This document shows, in pieces, positions 1-10,294 of a DNA stretch of 64,000 nt. Below the pieces are notes generated by a model. That model searched no databases and was not told where the DNA came from. It saw only the letters and a list, made by a program, of their open reading frames with translations. This DNA comes from Petrosia ficiformis (Eukaryota; Porifera; Demospongiae; Haplosclerida; Petrosiidae): assembly GCA_947044365.1 (NCBI GenBank), contig OX345636.1, positions 32,124,212-32,188,211 of the forward strand. Reading direction: 5' to 3'. Each line of letters begins with the position of its first letter. The stretch's first letter is position 1. Made by a program: the position numbers and the translations under genes.

Positions 1-2
1 AA

Positions 3-536
3 TTGGCAGCTCTCATCGATACTGGTGAACCATTTGTCAAAGCCACATACAAGTTGGAGTGGGATGGCCCACAGATATTTGAATGCTATGAGGTACTTGC
101 TGCACTTGATGTTGGTTGGAATAACCACAGCACACTTTCCTAACCTTAATGCCATGTGTGCAACATTGTCTGCTGGCAATATTGATGTTGCTATGCAGTC
201 TCTTGTGTGCAACCAGGACTTGATTACTTTCTAGCAAAGTTCACAGAGAATCTGAAAGAGAGTGTTGATACTTTTAAACTGCCCACTTATTTGTTCCTTA
301 GAAAGTTGCTGAACTGCCAGAGTATTTAGTGAAGGCTGCAGATGCCTTCTCAGGTGTTTTGTATGATTGAGTGGTGGGAAAAGAATGCTCACTTTTTGCC
401 ACACTGGTCATCTGCTGTCAAAATGTTCTTCTAGTTCAGCCTACATCTGCAGGGTATTCTCACTTAATGCTTCATTTGCAGATCGTCAAGAATTTATAAG
501 TGTCTTTAATGCTTCAGTACAATAAAAGATAAATAC
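3..536 (+). pseudogene. Decayed hAT-type transposase C-terminal region
   Basis: Starts outside the window. The first 139 bases read as one open stretch (LAALIDTGEPFVKATY..., then ECYEVLAALDVGWNNHS) before a stop. Later pieces in shifting frames read AKFTENLKESVDTF, ELPEYLVKAADA, EWWEKNAHFLPHWSSAVKMFF and VFSLNASFADRQE. This order, and especially the tail (E-W-W-x-x-N, LPHWS, QPTSA, VFSL-NASFADRQ), matches from memory the hAT-like dimerisation end of a transposase family common in sponges and cnidarians. Several stops and frameshifts show that it is dead. I read the TE family from motifs only. Confidence 0.6.
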
Positions 537-539
537 CGA

Positions 540-1129
540 CTCCTCAATTGTTTCTTGAGCATTCTAGTATGTAGTAAAAGAATAACAGAATATGTAAAGG
601 AATTATTGGTTCACATAAAAGCATTAAAAGAATAGCATAATATCTAAAATAGTGAGGATTCATCCGGAGTTTTTATAGCAAAACAGATTTGACTTTGTCA
701 TTTTTTTGAAGTTATACACAATATCTATTTGGGTGAGTTTTTTGTCATCTATTAACCTTAATTTTTTAATGATTTTTTCAATGTTTTAACAACTTGACTT
801 CCATTATATAGGATACAAAACAAGAAATACAACAAAATTTAATATGTGGCATGGTTACACAGATTGTACAGATAAAGTGTCCTACGTTCTTGAAAAGGCA
901 CTCTCTTTAACAAGTTGTGATTTCCTGTTTTCAAATTTGACGTTTTCTTTAATAACAATTATTTTTTACAAAATGGTTACATGAAACTAATAATAGACAG
1001 CATTTTAAGCCTTGAGAACTTACTAAAACACTAAGCGAGCAATTTACCACTTCCTAAATTCTTCATTCTGCATTATCTTATCACAAAACAACTAGCTGGA
1101 GCGAAGTAGGACACTATAGATCTCGTACA
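540..1129. other. Non-coding AT-rich stretch
   Basis: No coding region, tandem repeat or clear terminal repeat was recognised here. It lies between two dead transposase fragments and is probably decayed transposon sequence. Confidence 0.4.
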
Positions 1130-1390
1130 TCCTTGTCACATTTCAAACTTCGATAAGCCATGCCTCGGTCACAAGAAATTAATTAGCCATACTTCTCATG
1201 AATAATTAATCTTTCAGCCAATTTTGTTAACTCAGCTAAACTGTTACACTTAGCTATTTCAACTTTGAGCTAAGGCAACACACTGTAATCTTAAATTTAA
1301 AAGTGACATGATGCGCTCTACTGGATTTTTCCAACTGTGGTATGGTGCTGTCCTACCAGCACATAGATAATCAAGATCTCCCTTCATAAT
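1130..1390 (-). pseudogene. C-terminal relic of an unnamed transposon protein
   Basis: Read on the minus strand, the first part gives GDLDYLCAGRTAPYHS then WKNPVERIMSLLNLRLQC and VALAQS, followed by a stop. A second piece in another frame reads IAKCNSLAELTKLAERLI and IHEKYG before a stop. The block with invariant PYHS, NPVER and LNL is one I remember from repeated, uncharacterised transposon-like proteins in cnidarian and sponge genomes. I cannot name the superfamily. Stops and frame changes make it a relic. Confidence 0.45.
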
Positions 1391-1840
1391 ATGTGTAACT
1401 CATATCCTCATTTATAGTACTCCATGTCGGAAAAGGAGCCATGTTTGGGCTAGGGAAAGTAAACGGTATATGCAATAGAGTCGCCAGTAATGGGAAGAAA
1501 TTTGAAAAACAGGCTCAGCGCTGTAAGGGTTAAAATGTTCTAACATGTGACAAAAGAACAAGGATGTTGTTACGTATGATTACAGATACTGAAGGAAGTG
1601 TAAATGAAATAATATTGATTAACTTTAACATAAAATGTAGTTTTAAATGCTTCAAGTACACTTCCTCCTTTTTTAAATTGAAGTTGTAAACCTGGTAAAT
1701 AATTGGGGTGAGCCTGAGCGAGCCTCACACTAGTGAGGTAGCTGAAAAGTTTGCATTGTATCTTTGACATCTCTCTGTGAGGTCTGGTACTACTTTGTGT
1801 TATAGGTGTATCTTTTTATGACCTGTAGGGCCGTCCACGA

Positions 1841-2055
1841 GTATGTGTTGTATACGTAGTTAAGGAACTTGCATCATACGCGGGGCTCTGTCGATTAATG
1901 GGCGTGGCACGTAAAAGAACGCACACTGGAACTACTAGCTAACTATTCTACCTGAAATATATTCCTAAAGTTCTACAACATCCTTTAAAAGGTAAAGAGA
2001 GTAGATAATTAAAATAATAACTATAATAGGCTGTTGTGTTTCAGGCATGATTACA
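1841..2055 (-). repeat. Dispersed repeat, copy 1 of 3 (inverted)
   Basis: The reverse complement of this stretch matches parts of 51390-51660 and 54215-54490: shared blocks include GTAGAACTTTAGGAATATAT, TTCTTTTACGYGCC, CGCCCATTAATYGAC and CCTTAACTACGTATAC. This copy lacks a block of about 50 bases present in the other two (around the AGCTTTCTTTCTGCTAG motif). No coding capacity is visible, so it looks like a non-autonomous element. Confidence 0.75.
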
Positions 2056-2275
2056 TGCTGGTCATAGGGATACTTTTTTCTCTATATCTTGTTTTAGTTG
2101 TCTCAGCATACAAATTGTTACTTTCATGCTCTGTTGAAAGCACTCCATTTAATCTGGGAGTCCACACTGTTTGATAAACATGGTATCCTCTATGCCCACA
2201 CAGTAAGTTAAGACTAAGATCAGTAGTACTGGTATCACCAGCGATACCATCCATGCTCTCTCTCTCTACTGACAA
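2051..2275 (-). pseudogene. HIRAN-like domain fragment
   Basis: A 74-codon open stretch contains LCGHRGYHVYQTVWTP and then RLNGVLSTEHESNN. The pattern (R-G-Y-H-V-Y-x-x-V-W-x-P, then a charged N-x-x-D/N stretch) resembles HIRAN domains in uncharacterised cnidarian and sponge proteins that are often multicopy. HIRAN domains bind DNA ends in helicases such as HLTF, but no helicase is visible here. The frame runs out shortly after the N-rich part where the rest of the domain should be, so I treat it as a fragment. Confidence 0.4.
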
Positions 2276-2699
2276 ACTGTTACATTAATTAGACATCACG
2301 TGATTTGTTTAAACCTAGAGTAGATTGATTGCAAACAAGATATCATCCAGCAATGTCTCTTTTCCAGTTTGGATTCACATAGGTAGACAAAGTTCATTGG
2401 GAAAGGGGGAGGGGGGCACAACTAATTGTTGATGCAAACCTGAACTAATTATTAATGAAAACAATAAACCTACCTAGAAGTGCCAGGCTCACTTTGAGTT
2501 CTGAACTGAATCAAGCGAGCTCTGTTGAACTCATTCGGCCACGCCCACAAAATGGTGGAATACTGCCTCATCCACAATACCAGAATTAGGCTCACAGCGA
2601 GCAAATGCTGGAAAATTGATATAGATTGGAATTTATTCCCCACTAATTTGCAGGAGGCAAGAAAAAGTTATTCTGTCTTAAAATTATAGTTTCTAGTAA

Positions 2700-3238
2700 A
2701 CAGATTGGAAAAGCTATAAGTATGCCACCAACATCTGTATTAGCAGGTGTAATGATACTTACCAGTGAAGTGTTAAACAATGTGTGCAAGAAATTAGGTG
2801 GTGAAGCAACAAACCCAACTTGGATTGTGTTGGTGATGCACTAATTCAAGCAGGCTATTGGGGTTGTTCTATGAGTTATCCTCATTCTTAACTCAAATCA
2901 ATATTTTTAAATTAAGAGGGTTGAGTGACTCGTATGAGCTAGCTATATTTTTGCAGCTCTACAATGGACATTCATGGACTCACACTACAGGTAAATTCCT
3001 TGCTTATCAAGATATCACTATACTGCTTTATACAATTTTCATTCAGGTGAGGCAAATTTCTCTATGGATACTATTCACCTCACTGTGGGTGGATTCAGCC
3101 AACCAGCTGTTGCCCGTAATCTCACTGAAATTCCTGAAAAAGGGTTTATTACAACGTTTTTTGTGGCTCTTCCCACAGCCCCTCTATTCAAAGTTTGATG
3201 GTCTGAAATCAGTGGACAAAATATTTGTTGCTAAATAG
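2700..3238 (+). pseudogene. DUF3987-like protein relic
   Basis: Pieces in order on the plus strand: SVLAGVMILTSEVLNNVCKK near 2730; YELSSFLTQINIF with ELAIFLQLYNGHSWT at 2868-2990; a likely intron (donor after ACTACAG, acceptor TTTTCATTCAG near 3047); then MDTIHLTVGGFSQPAVARNL and, one frame over, EKGLLQRFLWLFPQPLYSKF. The F-L-W-L-F-P-x-P and G-G-F-x-Q-P-x-V-A-R motifs are those I recall for DUF3987, a domain found in putative primase/helicase-like proteins and in repeated metazoan genes. A frameshift between the last two motifs indicates a pseudogene. Confidence 0.5.
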
Positions 3239-3272
3239 GTCAATTTTCATAAATAATTACTACTATTTTAAA

Positions 3273-3527
3273 AGATGGTCTTGAGGCACTAGATTTCTCA
3301 GTCTGTTGAAAAATTATCCTACAGCAACTAGGCAATTGTTCGTTGCTGTTAAGTACTGCAGACAGTTTGCAAGACTTATTCAAAGTTTCTTCATTTTCAC
3401 CAGAAGGCTCAAATATCAGAGGTTGAGGAAAAGACATACATTTACTTTATTAATTTTTACAAGAGTTGGAAGGTACTATACTTATACTGATTTTTTTTCT
3501 AACATGATTTAATTTATTCATGTAGCA
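3273..3527 (+). pseudogene. Older HECT-gene relic, left part
   Basis: One frame reads DGLEALDFSVC-stop-KIILQQL, then STADSLQDLFKVSSFSPEGS with NIRG and, after two more stops, FLQELEG next to a possible donor. It parallels the C-lobe of HECT domains of the G2E3-like type (short acidic start, TAD-x-L-x-x-LF, EGS-N-x-R, L-x-x-x-EG). A possible splice acceptor lies at 3524-3526 (ATGTAG), right before the transposon insertion point. The rest of the C-lobe resumes at 8641. Three stops show that it is dead. Confidence 0.5.
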
Positions 3528-3567
3528 TCAAAGTATGGAGGGTGATTAGTGCAAAAATTCGTTAGTT

Positions 3568-3667
3568 CATTTGAGTGATTAATTTTCCATTTGAATGATG
3601 ACCATTTCATTTGAGTGATGATTATTTCATTTGTATGATTAATATTCCATTTGAGTGATGATTATTT
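3568..3667 (+). repeat. Left subterminal 20-bp tandem repeats (x5)
   Basis: Five successive 20-bp units of the form CATTTGAGTGATKATTWTTY, starting at 3568, 3588, 3608, 3628 and 3648, with small differences between units. The mirror array lies at 8481-8600. Repeated subterminal motifs like these usually bind transposase. Confidence 0.85.
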
Positions 3668-3698
3668 CAGAATTATATATATATTATAGTCCTCAATT

Positions 3699-3833
3699 CA
3701 GTTGATAATAAGTTGATAAACTGTTAGCAACAACCCAATATGACTATTGTTGCAATATACATAGTTTCAGAATAATAAACAAGTTGATAATAAGTTGATA
3801 AGTTGTTAGCAACAACCCAATATGACTATCATC
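3699..3833 (+). repeat. Direct repeat of about 50 bp inside left transposon end
   Basis: The stretch GTTGATAATAAGTTGATAA followed by TTAGCAACAACCCAATATGA appears at about 3700-3755 and again at about 3783-3833. It lies downstream of the HECT gene stop codon and outside the 20-bp array. Confidence 0.7.
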
Positions 3834-3884
3834 ACAATAGTTCTCAGCATGAACTGTTAGCAAATTGAATTGGTTAAGTAATTG

Positions 3885-6601
3885 CTAGGGTTGACCAAAA
3901 TATCCTTGTGAATTCAAAATGCAGTATCCCATTTTTGAGTTAAACTCTTCTTGTTCATTTGGAAAGTCAAGTGGAATCTTCAATGTCATTGCACATGTAG
4001 AAACACTTGGTAAACAACAGTCGTCAGAAAATATAATTTTAGGAACTATATCCTTAAATCCTAGTGGTGGAATCACATCTGATCCTGTCAGAAAAACCAA
4101 GATATCAGTTAATGATGGCATCTCTGTAGTCCCACCAGTTTCTGTAGTATAATATATAATAACATTAAAAATATAAAATAGTAATTCAGAAAACAAATCT
4201 ATTTTTTATAGTAATTAATACAATTACAGATGGATATGTATATAGTCATATGAGACATATGGCTATAGACTTAGTGTAACAGTCCATTCATACAATTAAT
4301 CACCTTCACAGGAAATCAAAAAGTTTATCCAACACATGGTCAGTTGTTCTTCAATAATTCTTTTGTTGCTTCCAGGAGCAGAAAGTTCAGCATTCCACAT
4401 ATCTTGGAGAAATGAAGCAGAAATGCATTCGACTTTATTGATGAAGAGAGGACGGAAGAGATTTGTATGACACTCAACAAGCATAGAAAACTGAAATGTT
4501 GATAAGCCACGACAGAGCTGCTCAAGTTCAGCCAGGCAGGAAAAAACTGTGTAATGCAGACACAGGGCAGACACAACCTTTTCACGATCAGAAAGTGACA
4601 AGTTAATATGAGGTTGGGTAACTCCACAATCAAAACGAAAACTGTATTCCTCACTTCCCATAATTTCACGAAAATCAACATCACTCTGTGCTGCATTAAG
4701 CTATAAAGAAGAAAGAGTATAATGAAACAGATATGAAACAAACTTTCTTTTGTCATACCTTTCTGATAGCATCCTGTATTTCTAAATCAGGTATGTCATC
4801 TATGGAAGGTTCAACATTTTCTATACCACCAATAATGTAGTCAATTACACATGGAGCAAAAAATGTTGGTGGTGGACCTCCATGAACAAATGACAGTGCT
4901 ATGATTTTCCCTATGATGTAGTAGACATTATCTTGTAAAGCAGCTGTGTTGTGCTGTAATATGCGTCTATTTAAAGGCCCACTCAACACTGCACTGTTGT
5001 TTGCAATGCTTTTTAACAGTAACATGAAAAATTCTCGACGAGGACCACCATCATCAATTCCACTCTCACCAAGAAAGGTAATTTGAATTGGTTTTCTTTC
5101 ATCAAACTTTCGTCCCAATGCCACAAGTGAGTCCTTCCATATATTATGCCGTCTGACGGTGATACGTAAAGGTTCAGAACTGTTGGAAAGGACACTTTGT
5201 CGATGTTTTAGTAAAACATTTTCCACTGATGACTCTTTTTCAATTCTACAAAAAGAAGCACAACATTTAATACATGAAATGTATATGCAAGTATAGTAAT
5301 GATCACTTACGTTTCACTGTTACATGTGCTGGTCTGTTGAATAGCATCTTGCAACATTACATCATCAAAGTCTGAATCGCTGTCAAACAGTTCTATAAAA
5401 TCACTGATGAAACAATTCAAGTCAATTTACCACAAAGTATCATCTCAATTACATACTTATAAGTTGTTGTGGTGCCCAGTTTTGATGACATATCAACTGA
5501 AGGTAAAGGTTTTGCACTAGCACCCTGATTTGAAAATGATGGGGTAGACGTATTCCTATATTACATAAAATTATTGAAATCATTATCAAATGTAACGATC
5601 ATGTAAAAACTAACCCTTTGTCTTCAGATGTATCAGTTGTTATAGTCACTTCTGGTAATTCAAACGTATCATTTGATACAGTCACTTCAGGTAACTCAAA
5701 TGTATCTGTTGATACAGTCACTTCCGGTAACTCATACTCATCTGAATCTTCCGTCTCCTTACCACATTTGGTCACATGCTTTCTAAGTTGTGGCAATGAG
5801 AACAATTTGGAACACTTTTGACAGAATTCCTCTGGTTCAGTACTGAAGACATCTTTTGATATGTCCTGTTTGAATTGTGATACACATAATAAGCCTAGAT
5901 TTGTACTCTAATTATAACATGCACTACATAATTATGATTAATAATTTAACTTGACAACCAACCTTCAGAGTCTCCTCGGGTATATCACATTGCAATGGTC
6001 TTATGAATAATTTAGCTTGGCGTAAGATATCTTTCAAATATGGAACAGTCATTCCTGAATCAGGACTCTCAATTTCAATTAAATTAGTTTTGGAGTGGTC
6101 TGAAAGACGAAGAAGTGTGTACCCCCCACATTTCAAAAGACCAGGAAAGTGATCAATACAGACATCATGGATGTGCTGAGGACCCCCATCACTATCAAAC
6201 ACCAACTGTTTTAAGCCAAGGCCTAGTTTTGCCAAATGCATTTTTTCTTCAGTACTCGGATTCGTTTCTTGATCACACAGTCTCAAACACAGTACGTCCT
6301 TCTTCCAAGTTTGCTGTGTTTTCTTCTTTCTCTTTGTGTCTCCAACCACTGACTTTGACTGTTTTCGTTTTGCTCCAATTCTCTCCTTGGATTGAGATGC
6401 GTGACCAAAAAGTTTTCTATGTTCTTCATATGAAGTGAGTGCAATGGTAGATGGTTGCCTTGACGAAGAACCAGCATTAAGCATACGCTCCGTATTTGTA
6501 GATGTCTGATGACTATTACCGCCTCTCGTGGCAGCTATTCGAAGAGCGGTTTCTACAGCACCCAACAGCAAGCTCTTGGCCCTATCTAGATCGTCAGCCA
6601 T
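3885..6601 (-). CDS. HECT-domain E3 ubiquitin ligase-like protein of the transposon
   Basis: Seven exons (6601-5963, 5865-5615, 5555-5457, 5403-5311, 5245-4759, 4700-4304, 4141-3885), all with GT/AG borders and consistent phase, encode about 740 residues without a stop. Residues 1-213 are basic and Ser/Thr-rich, with no family recognised. A C-x2-C...H-x4-C zinc finger lies at about 228-246, followed by three 12-residue repeats (ELPEVTVSTDTF type). An acidic stretch comes next, then a HECT domain from about 386 to the end: N-lobe motifs RITVRRHNIW, ITFLGESGIDDGGPRREFF and a YY-x-x-GK-IA stretch, and C-lobe LPSVSTCAMTLKIP with the catalytic cysteine at about 705. HECT ligases pass ubiquitin from E2 to substrate through that cysteine. 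The layout resembles fish G2E3-like genes, many of which are repeated. The ATG lies 58 bp from the ATG of the integrase gene. Confidence 0.88.
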
Positions 6602-6659
6602 GCTGTTTATTTAATTAAAAATTAATAAGGTTAATTAATGTTAATTTACTCTATTCACC
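6602..6659. promoter_or_regulatory. 58-bp bidirectional promoter region
   Basis: This is all the sequence between the two divergent start codons. It is almost pure A/T, with repeated TTAATTAA and AATTAAT words in both directions. Both 5' untranslated regions and the core promoters must fit here, unless transcripts start inside the opposite gene. Confidence 0.6.
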
Positions 6660-8250
6660 ATGGAAGAGCAATTATCTCAATACATTGAATTAATGTCTGA
6701 ATCTGTGAGAAGGGGTTTTGCCGATTATGAAAGGAATAGAGACCCTAAATGTCTTGACAGACTGATTTTCCATGTCTCGAGACTCTTACACTGCCTACTT
6801 ATGATTCCCTCATATCCCTTGGACTCCCTTACATCACTGGCCCAAAGTTTGGCAATTCTAAATACCATACAAGAAAGTTCACAAGGTACTGAAGTATTTA
6901 CTCAAAGAATTGCAGTAAGTATTTCTGGAAGAAGAGGAAGGCCTTCATATGAAATAAGTGAAGAACAGCTGGAGCATTTACTACATATTGGATTTACATG
7001 TACAAAGATAGCACATCTTCTAGGTGTTAGCGTAAGAACCGTTCGATACAGAATGCATGAATTTGGATTGTCTGTAAGAGACCTTTATACATGTATTAAT
7101 GATGCTGAATTGGATGGAATTGTAAGAGAAATCAAGCAAGAATATCCTTCATGTGGATATCGTATGATGTTGGGGTACTTAAAAGCTAGGGGAATTAGAG
7201 TGACTCAGTTGAGAGTCAAAGAATCACTTAATAGAGTTGACCCTGTTGGAGTTCTGTTGCGAAGGTCACAAGCTGTTCAAAGGCGTACATACAATGTTTT
7301 GTCACCTCTGGCTCTTTGGCACATAGATGGGAATCACAAGCTCATCAGGTATTTCTATATATATTCACTTGTTTAAAGTAAAAATCATAATCTCCTGTTT
7401 GGTGTAGATGGAGACTTGTCATCCATGGTGGTATTGATGGATACTCCAGAATACCAGTTTATCTTCATTGTAGCAATAATAATTGTGCCAATACAGTGCT
7501 ACAATTATTTCAAACTGCTGTTGAACACTATGGTCTGCCTTCTCGAGTTAGGAGTGACAAAGGTGGAGAAAATGTTGATGTTGCAATGTTTATGTTGGAG
7601 CATCCATTACGAGGTCCTGGGAGAGGTTCCATGATTGTTGGACGTAGTGTCCATAATCAAAGGATTGAACGATTATGGAGAGATGTCTTTACTGGAGTTA
7701 TAAAGTTTTATAAAGAGTTGTTTCTTCATTTGGAAGAGACAAGTTTATTAGATCCTGATGATGAGTTGTGTGTGTTTGCCCTTCATTATATCTATATCCC
7801 ACGCATAAATCGCCTCCTAGAACAATGGAAAAATGCATGGATAAATCATCCTCTTAGTACCACTCATAACACCACACCAAATCAACTTTGGACAGCAGGT
7901 CTTCAACAGTTGTGTCGTATAAACAGTCTGATATCAACAGAATTTTTTTCTGAGGTGATAATTAATACAATGTACTGTGCAAAATTATTTATAATTATGA
8001 CCTTGTTGACTCTATCCTCCTATTTACTCAGACTACTATAGAAGAGTATGGTATTGACTGGGAAGGTCCAGCACCTACTGACATGGATGAATCATCTGTT
8101 ATGGAAGTCCCAGTCACTGAATGTCCACTTTCAGCAGATGTCTTTCAAGTTATGCTTGACTCAATTGACCCACTAGCTCACTCTAACCATAATGGCATTG
8201 ATTATTATACTCAGTCATTGCAGTTTTTGAGACAATATGCACATCTTTGA
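6660..8250 (+). CDS. IS3-like integrase/transposase (DDE) of the transposon
   Basis: Three exons (6660-7348, 7408-7954, 8032-8250) with GT/AG borders and matching phase encode about 484 residues. Residues 89-140 hold [11 protein letters not shown] and a helix-turn-helix ([20 protein letters not shown]). The integrase core has Asp223 (WHIDGN), Asp280 (RSDKGGEN) and Glu317 (HNQRIERLW), with 36 residues between the last two, close to the D-D-35-E layout of IS3 and retroviral-type integrases. The tail contains [16 protein letters not shown], typical of this group. It would cut and join the element ends in the nucleus. The start is the first ATG, directly across the spacer from the HECT gene. No stop or frameshift is seen. 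Confidence 0.9.
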
Positions 8251-8480
8251 AATAATTATAATAATTTTGTCAATACTTAAAAAATCATTGAGTATCTCAA
8301 CAAATTCTTTCTAATATAAATAGCAAATTCTATTTGTATATGGGACATGATGAAAAGTAAGTGGAAGATAAGATGTATCAGCTATATATACCACGTTGGC
8401 TATTTGTTTGAATAACTGACCTAATTACACTATCACTCAGATAAAATATTTTTAACTCATTTGAATTAATCATTGAAATA

Positions 8481-8600
8481 GAATAATCATCACTCAAATG
8501 GAATATAAATCACACAAATGAAATAATCATCACTCAAATGGAATATTAATCACTCAAATGAAATAATTATCACTCAAATGAAATAATCATCACTCAAATG
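8481..8600 (-). repeat. Right subterminal 20-bp tandem repeats (x6)
   Basis: Six 20-bp units of the form RAATAATCATCACTCAAATG end exactly at 8600, in inverse orientation to the array at 3568-3667. One unit has CACACAAATG in place of CACTCAAATG. Confidence 0.85.
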
Positions 8601-8634
8601 AACTAACGAATTTTTGCACTGATCACCCTCCATA

Positions 8635-8868
8635 TCAAAGGGCACAATCAGTTTCTATATCACTCAGAGTGATCTGCTTGCCTTTGCCACAGGTGTATCA
8701 TCTATTCCTCCAATAGGATTTACACCAACACACCTTATCCAAAGGCCAATACCTGCTGCAATGTGCTAAGTCTACCAATTGTTCCACATGTACATGAAAA
8801 TAAAACGTGTTTTGGCTTATCTAATGCTATTGGCTTTGGACAGATTTAATAAAAGAGCTGTTGAATTG
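8635..8868 (+). pseudogene. Older HECT-gene relic, right part (C-lobe end)
   Basis: After the transposon end the plus strand reads SDLLAFATGVSSIPPIGFTP in frame with the repeated TCAAAG, then a frameshift, then LSLPIVPHVHENKTCFGLSN and AIGFGQ. This matches the order of the last HECT exon inside the transposon (TDILVFLTGSDVIPPLGF, catalytic segment, G-Y-x-x-LNS-x-G-F-G-Q). Removing the transposon and one TCAAAG joins this piece to the acceptor-like site at 3526. It is a related, older copy that served as insertion target. Confidence 0.6.
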
Positions 8869-8955
8869 ATGACACTATCTACAATTATCATTTATTTATT
8901 CATATGCTATATATACATTCATGATATAGAAAAGGATAATTATGATTATCAACAA

Positions 8956-9670
8956 TTACCTATTCAGTACAATTATTGCAACCAAATTGCAAATGAGATC
9001 CAACAATGTTAACAACTTGTATATATGTACTCTTGTTGTATTGATGACAGCATTTAATGAAGTCATGAGTGCTCTGCATGGCTGAAATGTTCCTCCTGGA
9101 ACTGTAACTGTAGGCAAAGTAAGATTTCGAGACTGTCCCACTATTGGGGTAAAAATTTGGCTGATTTTGTTGGTGAACAATTCCTTGTACATATAGTTGA
9201 TTGGGTGTTTGATTATGCTCGCTAGACAATGAGTGATTGTTCCAACATTCTGTAAACACCTTCAAAAAATGATTTAGTCTTGGGATGTAAACAAAACATA
9301 TCAATATCAATTAAAATATCTACATGACCATTTAATTCTAATTCTTGGAATGTAGAATAAAGGTAAGAACCAACAGACCTTGTCACACCCCTCTATAACC
9401 TTCTATATGTTCGTTATGTGTAGATGAACCTGTAATCACACTGGATTCAGACGAATGCTGTTCTGTCATGAATCTCCACACCTCTACATTTTTGCCTCCA
9501 AGATCAGAGTGAACATGTTCAGGTAAGCCATATTCTTCAACAGCTTCATTAAAGGCAACCATTGAATTTTAAGATTTGGAGAAATTCTATGTCTTCTATA
9601 TTTATCTCAACACGAGGTCTTCCTACTGTAGACCTAGAGCAGACAAAACTATATCATAATTTTTTTATTG
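8956..9670 (-). pseudogene. Second IS3EU-like integrase relic
   Basis: On the minus strand in order: a GRPRVEINIEDIEFLQ-type start near 9650; EAVEEYGLPEHVHSDLGGKN with catalytic-type Asp near 9560; SSTHNEHIEG near 9420 where the intact copy has HNQRIERLW; then FVYIPRLNHFLKVFTECW and NNHSLSSEHNQTPNQLYVQG near 9200-9300. The central DNA between the N-terminal helix region and the second Asp is missing, and frames shift. It is a dead paralogue of the 6660-8250 gene and lies tail to tail with the HECT relic ending near 8868. Confidence 0.75.
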
Positions 9671-9775
9671 AATTGACTACTAACCTTCTTACTGCCATTT
9701 GTTAAAAATTTACTAAGCCTAAATTAACTAATTGTATAATTATAATCAAAGTAACTGTTTTACAAGCATTATTAG

Positions 9776-9865
9776 CAGTTATTTATAAATATCGATCGAA
9801 ATCAACAGTTATTTATAAATATCAAACAAAGGTAACAGTTATTTATAAATATCGATCAAACATAC
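9776..9865 (+). repeat. 30-bp tandem repeat (x3)
   Basis: Three 30-bp units starting CAGTTATTTATAAATATC at 9776, 9806 and 9836; the last 12 bases vary between units. They lie just past the N-terminal end of the integrase relic, so they could be its subterminal repeats. Confidence 0.8.
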
Positions 9866-10294
9866 AAGTGTAAATACTGCATAGTTCACTTTAATTTTGA
9901 GACATATAGAACATGTTTAGAGATCTTCTTTTTGTTTGTTATGGTGATTGGAAGTGTTTTCCATGGTCGGTAACACAATAGACCTTTTTCTACAATGTAT
10001 ATTTTTATCAGTGTGGTCCTTTGTTGAGCGATTGTGTATTTCTTTACCAGAAGACTCCACTGTCTAACGATTCTTCTCTTGAGGTGAACACCGTCAAGTG
10101 ATCAAGTGTGCAAGGTACATATTAGTTACTGAATTGTTTTAATATGTTTATTATATCAGTAAAATGTGAAGTTTTTGGTAAATACAAAGGTATTATGTGG
10201 TGGTATTATGTTGAATTGTGGATGTAACGGTGAGGGTCAACTTTAGTAAAGCTCAAAACATGGCTAAAGCTCAAAACATGGCACTACACATTTC
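9866..10294. other. Non-coding stretch
   Basis: Nothing recognised except the near-repeat GCTCAAAACATGGC at about 10250 and 10266. It probably lies beyond the 3' side of the piggyBac relic. Confidence 0.3.

Larger units (their letters stand above)
3534..8634. mobile_element. Intact IS3EU-like DNA transposon carrying integrase and HECT genes
   Basis: The ends are terminal inverted repeats beginning TATGGAGGGTGAT; over 46 bases the two differ at one position. Flanks are TCAAAG at 3528-3533 and TCAAAG at 8635-8640, a perfect 6-bp target duplication. Just inside the ends lie tandem 20-bp repeats (five at left, six at right, inverted relative to each other). Two uninterrupted multi-exon genes diverge from a 58-bp spacer: a HECT gene (minus) and a DDE integrase gene (plus). 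A 6-bp duplication and an IS3-type integrase fit what I remember of the Repbase superfamily IS3EU; the superfamily name is inference, the structure is seen directly. Confidence 0.85.

Noticed and set aside
2345..2374. MSLFQFGFT as start of a hAT-like protein
   Set aside because: It stops after nine codons and nothing downstream matches.
4340..4756. 138-codon minus-strand frame over HECT exon 6
   Set aside because: It reads through the intron in another frame; the HECT frame has the conserved motifs.
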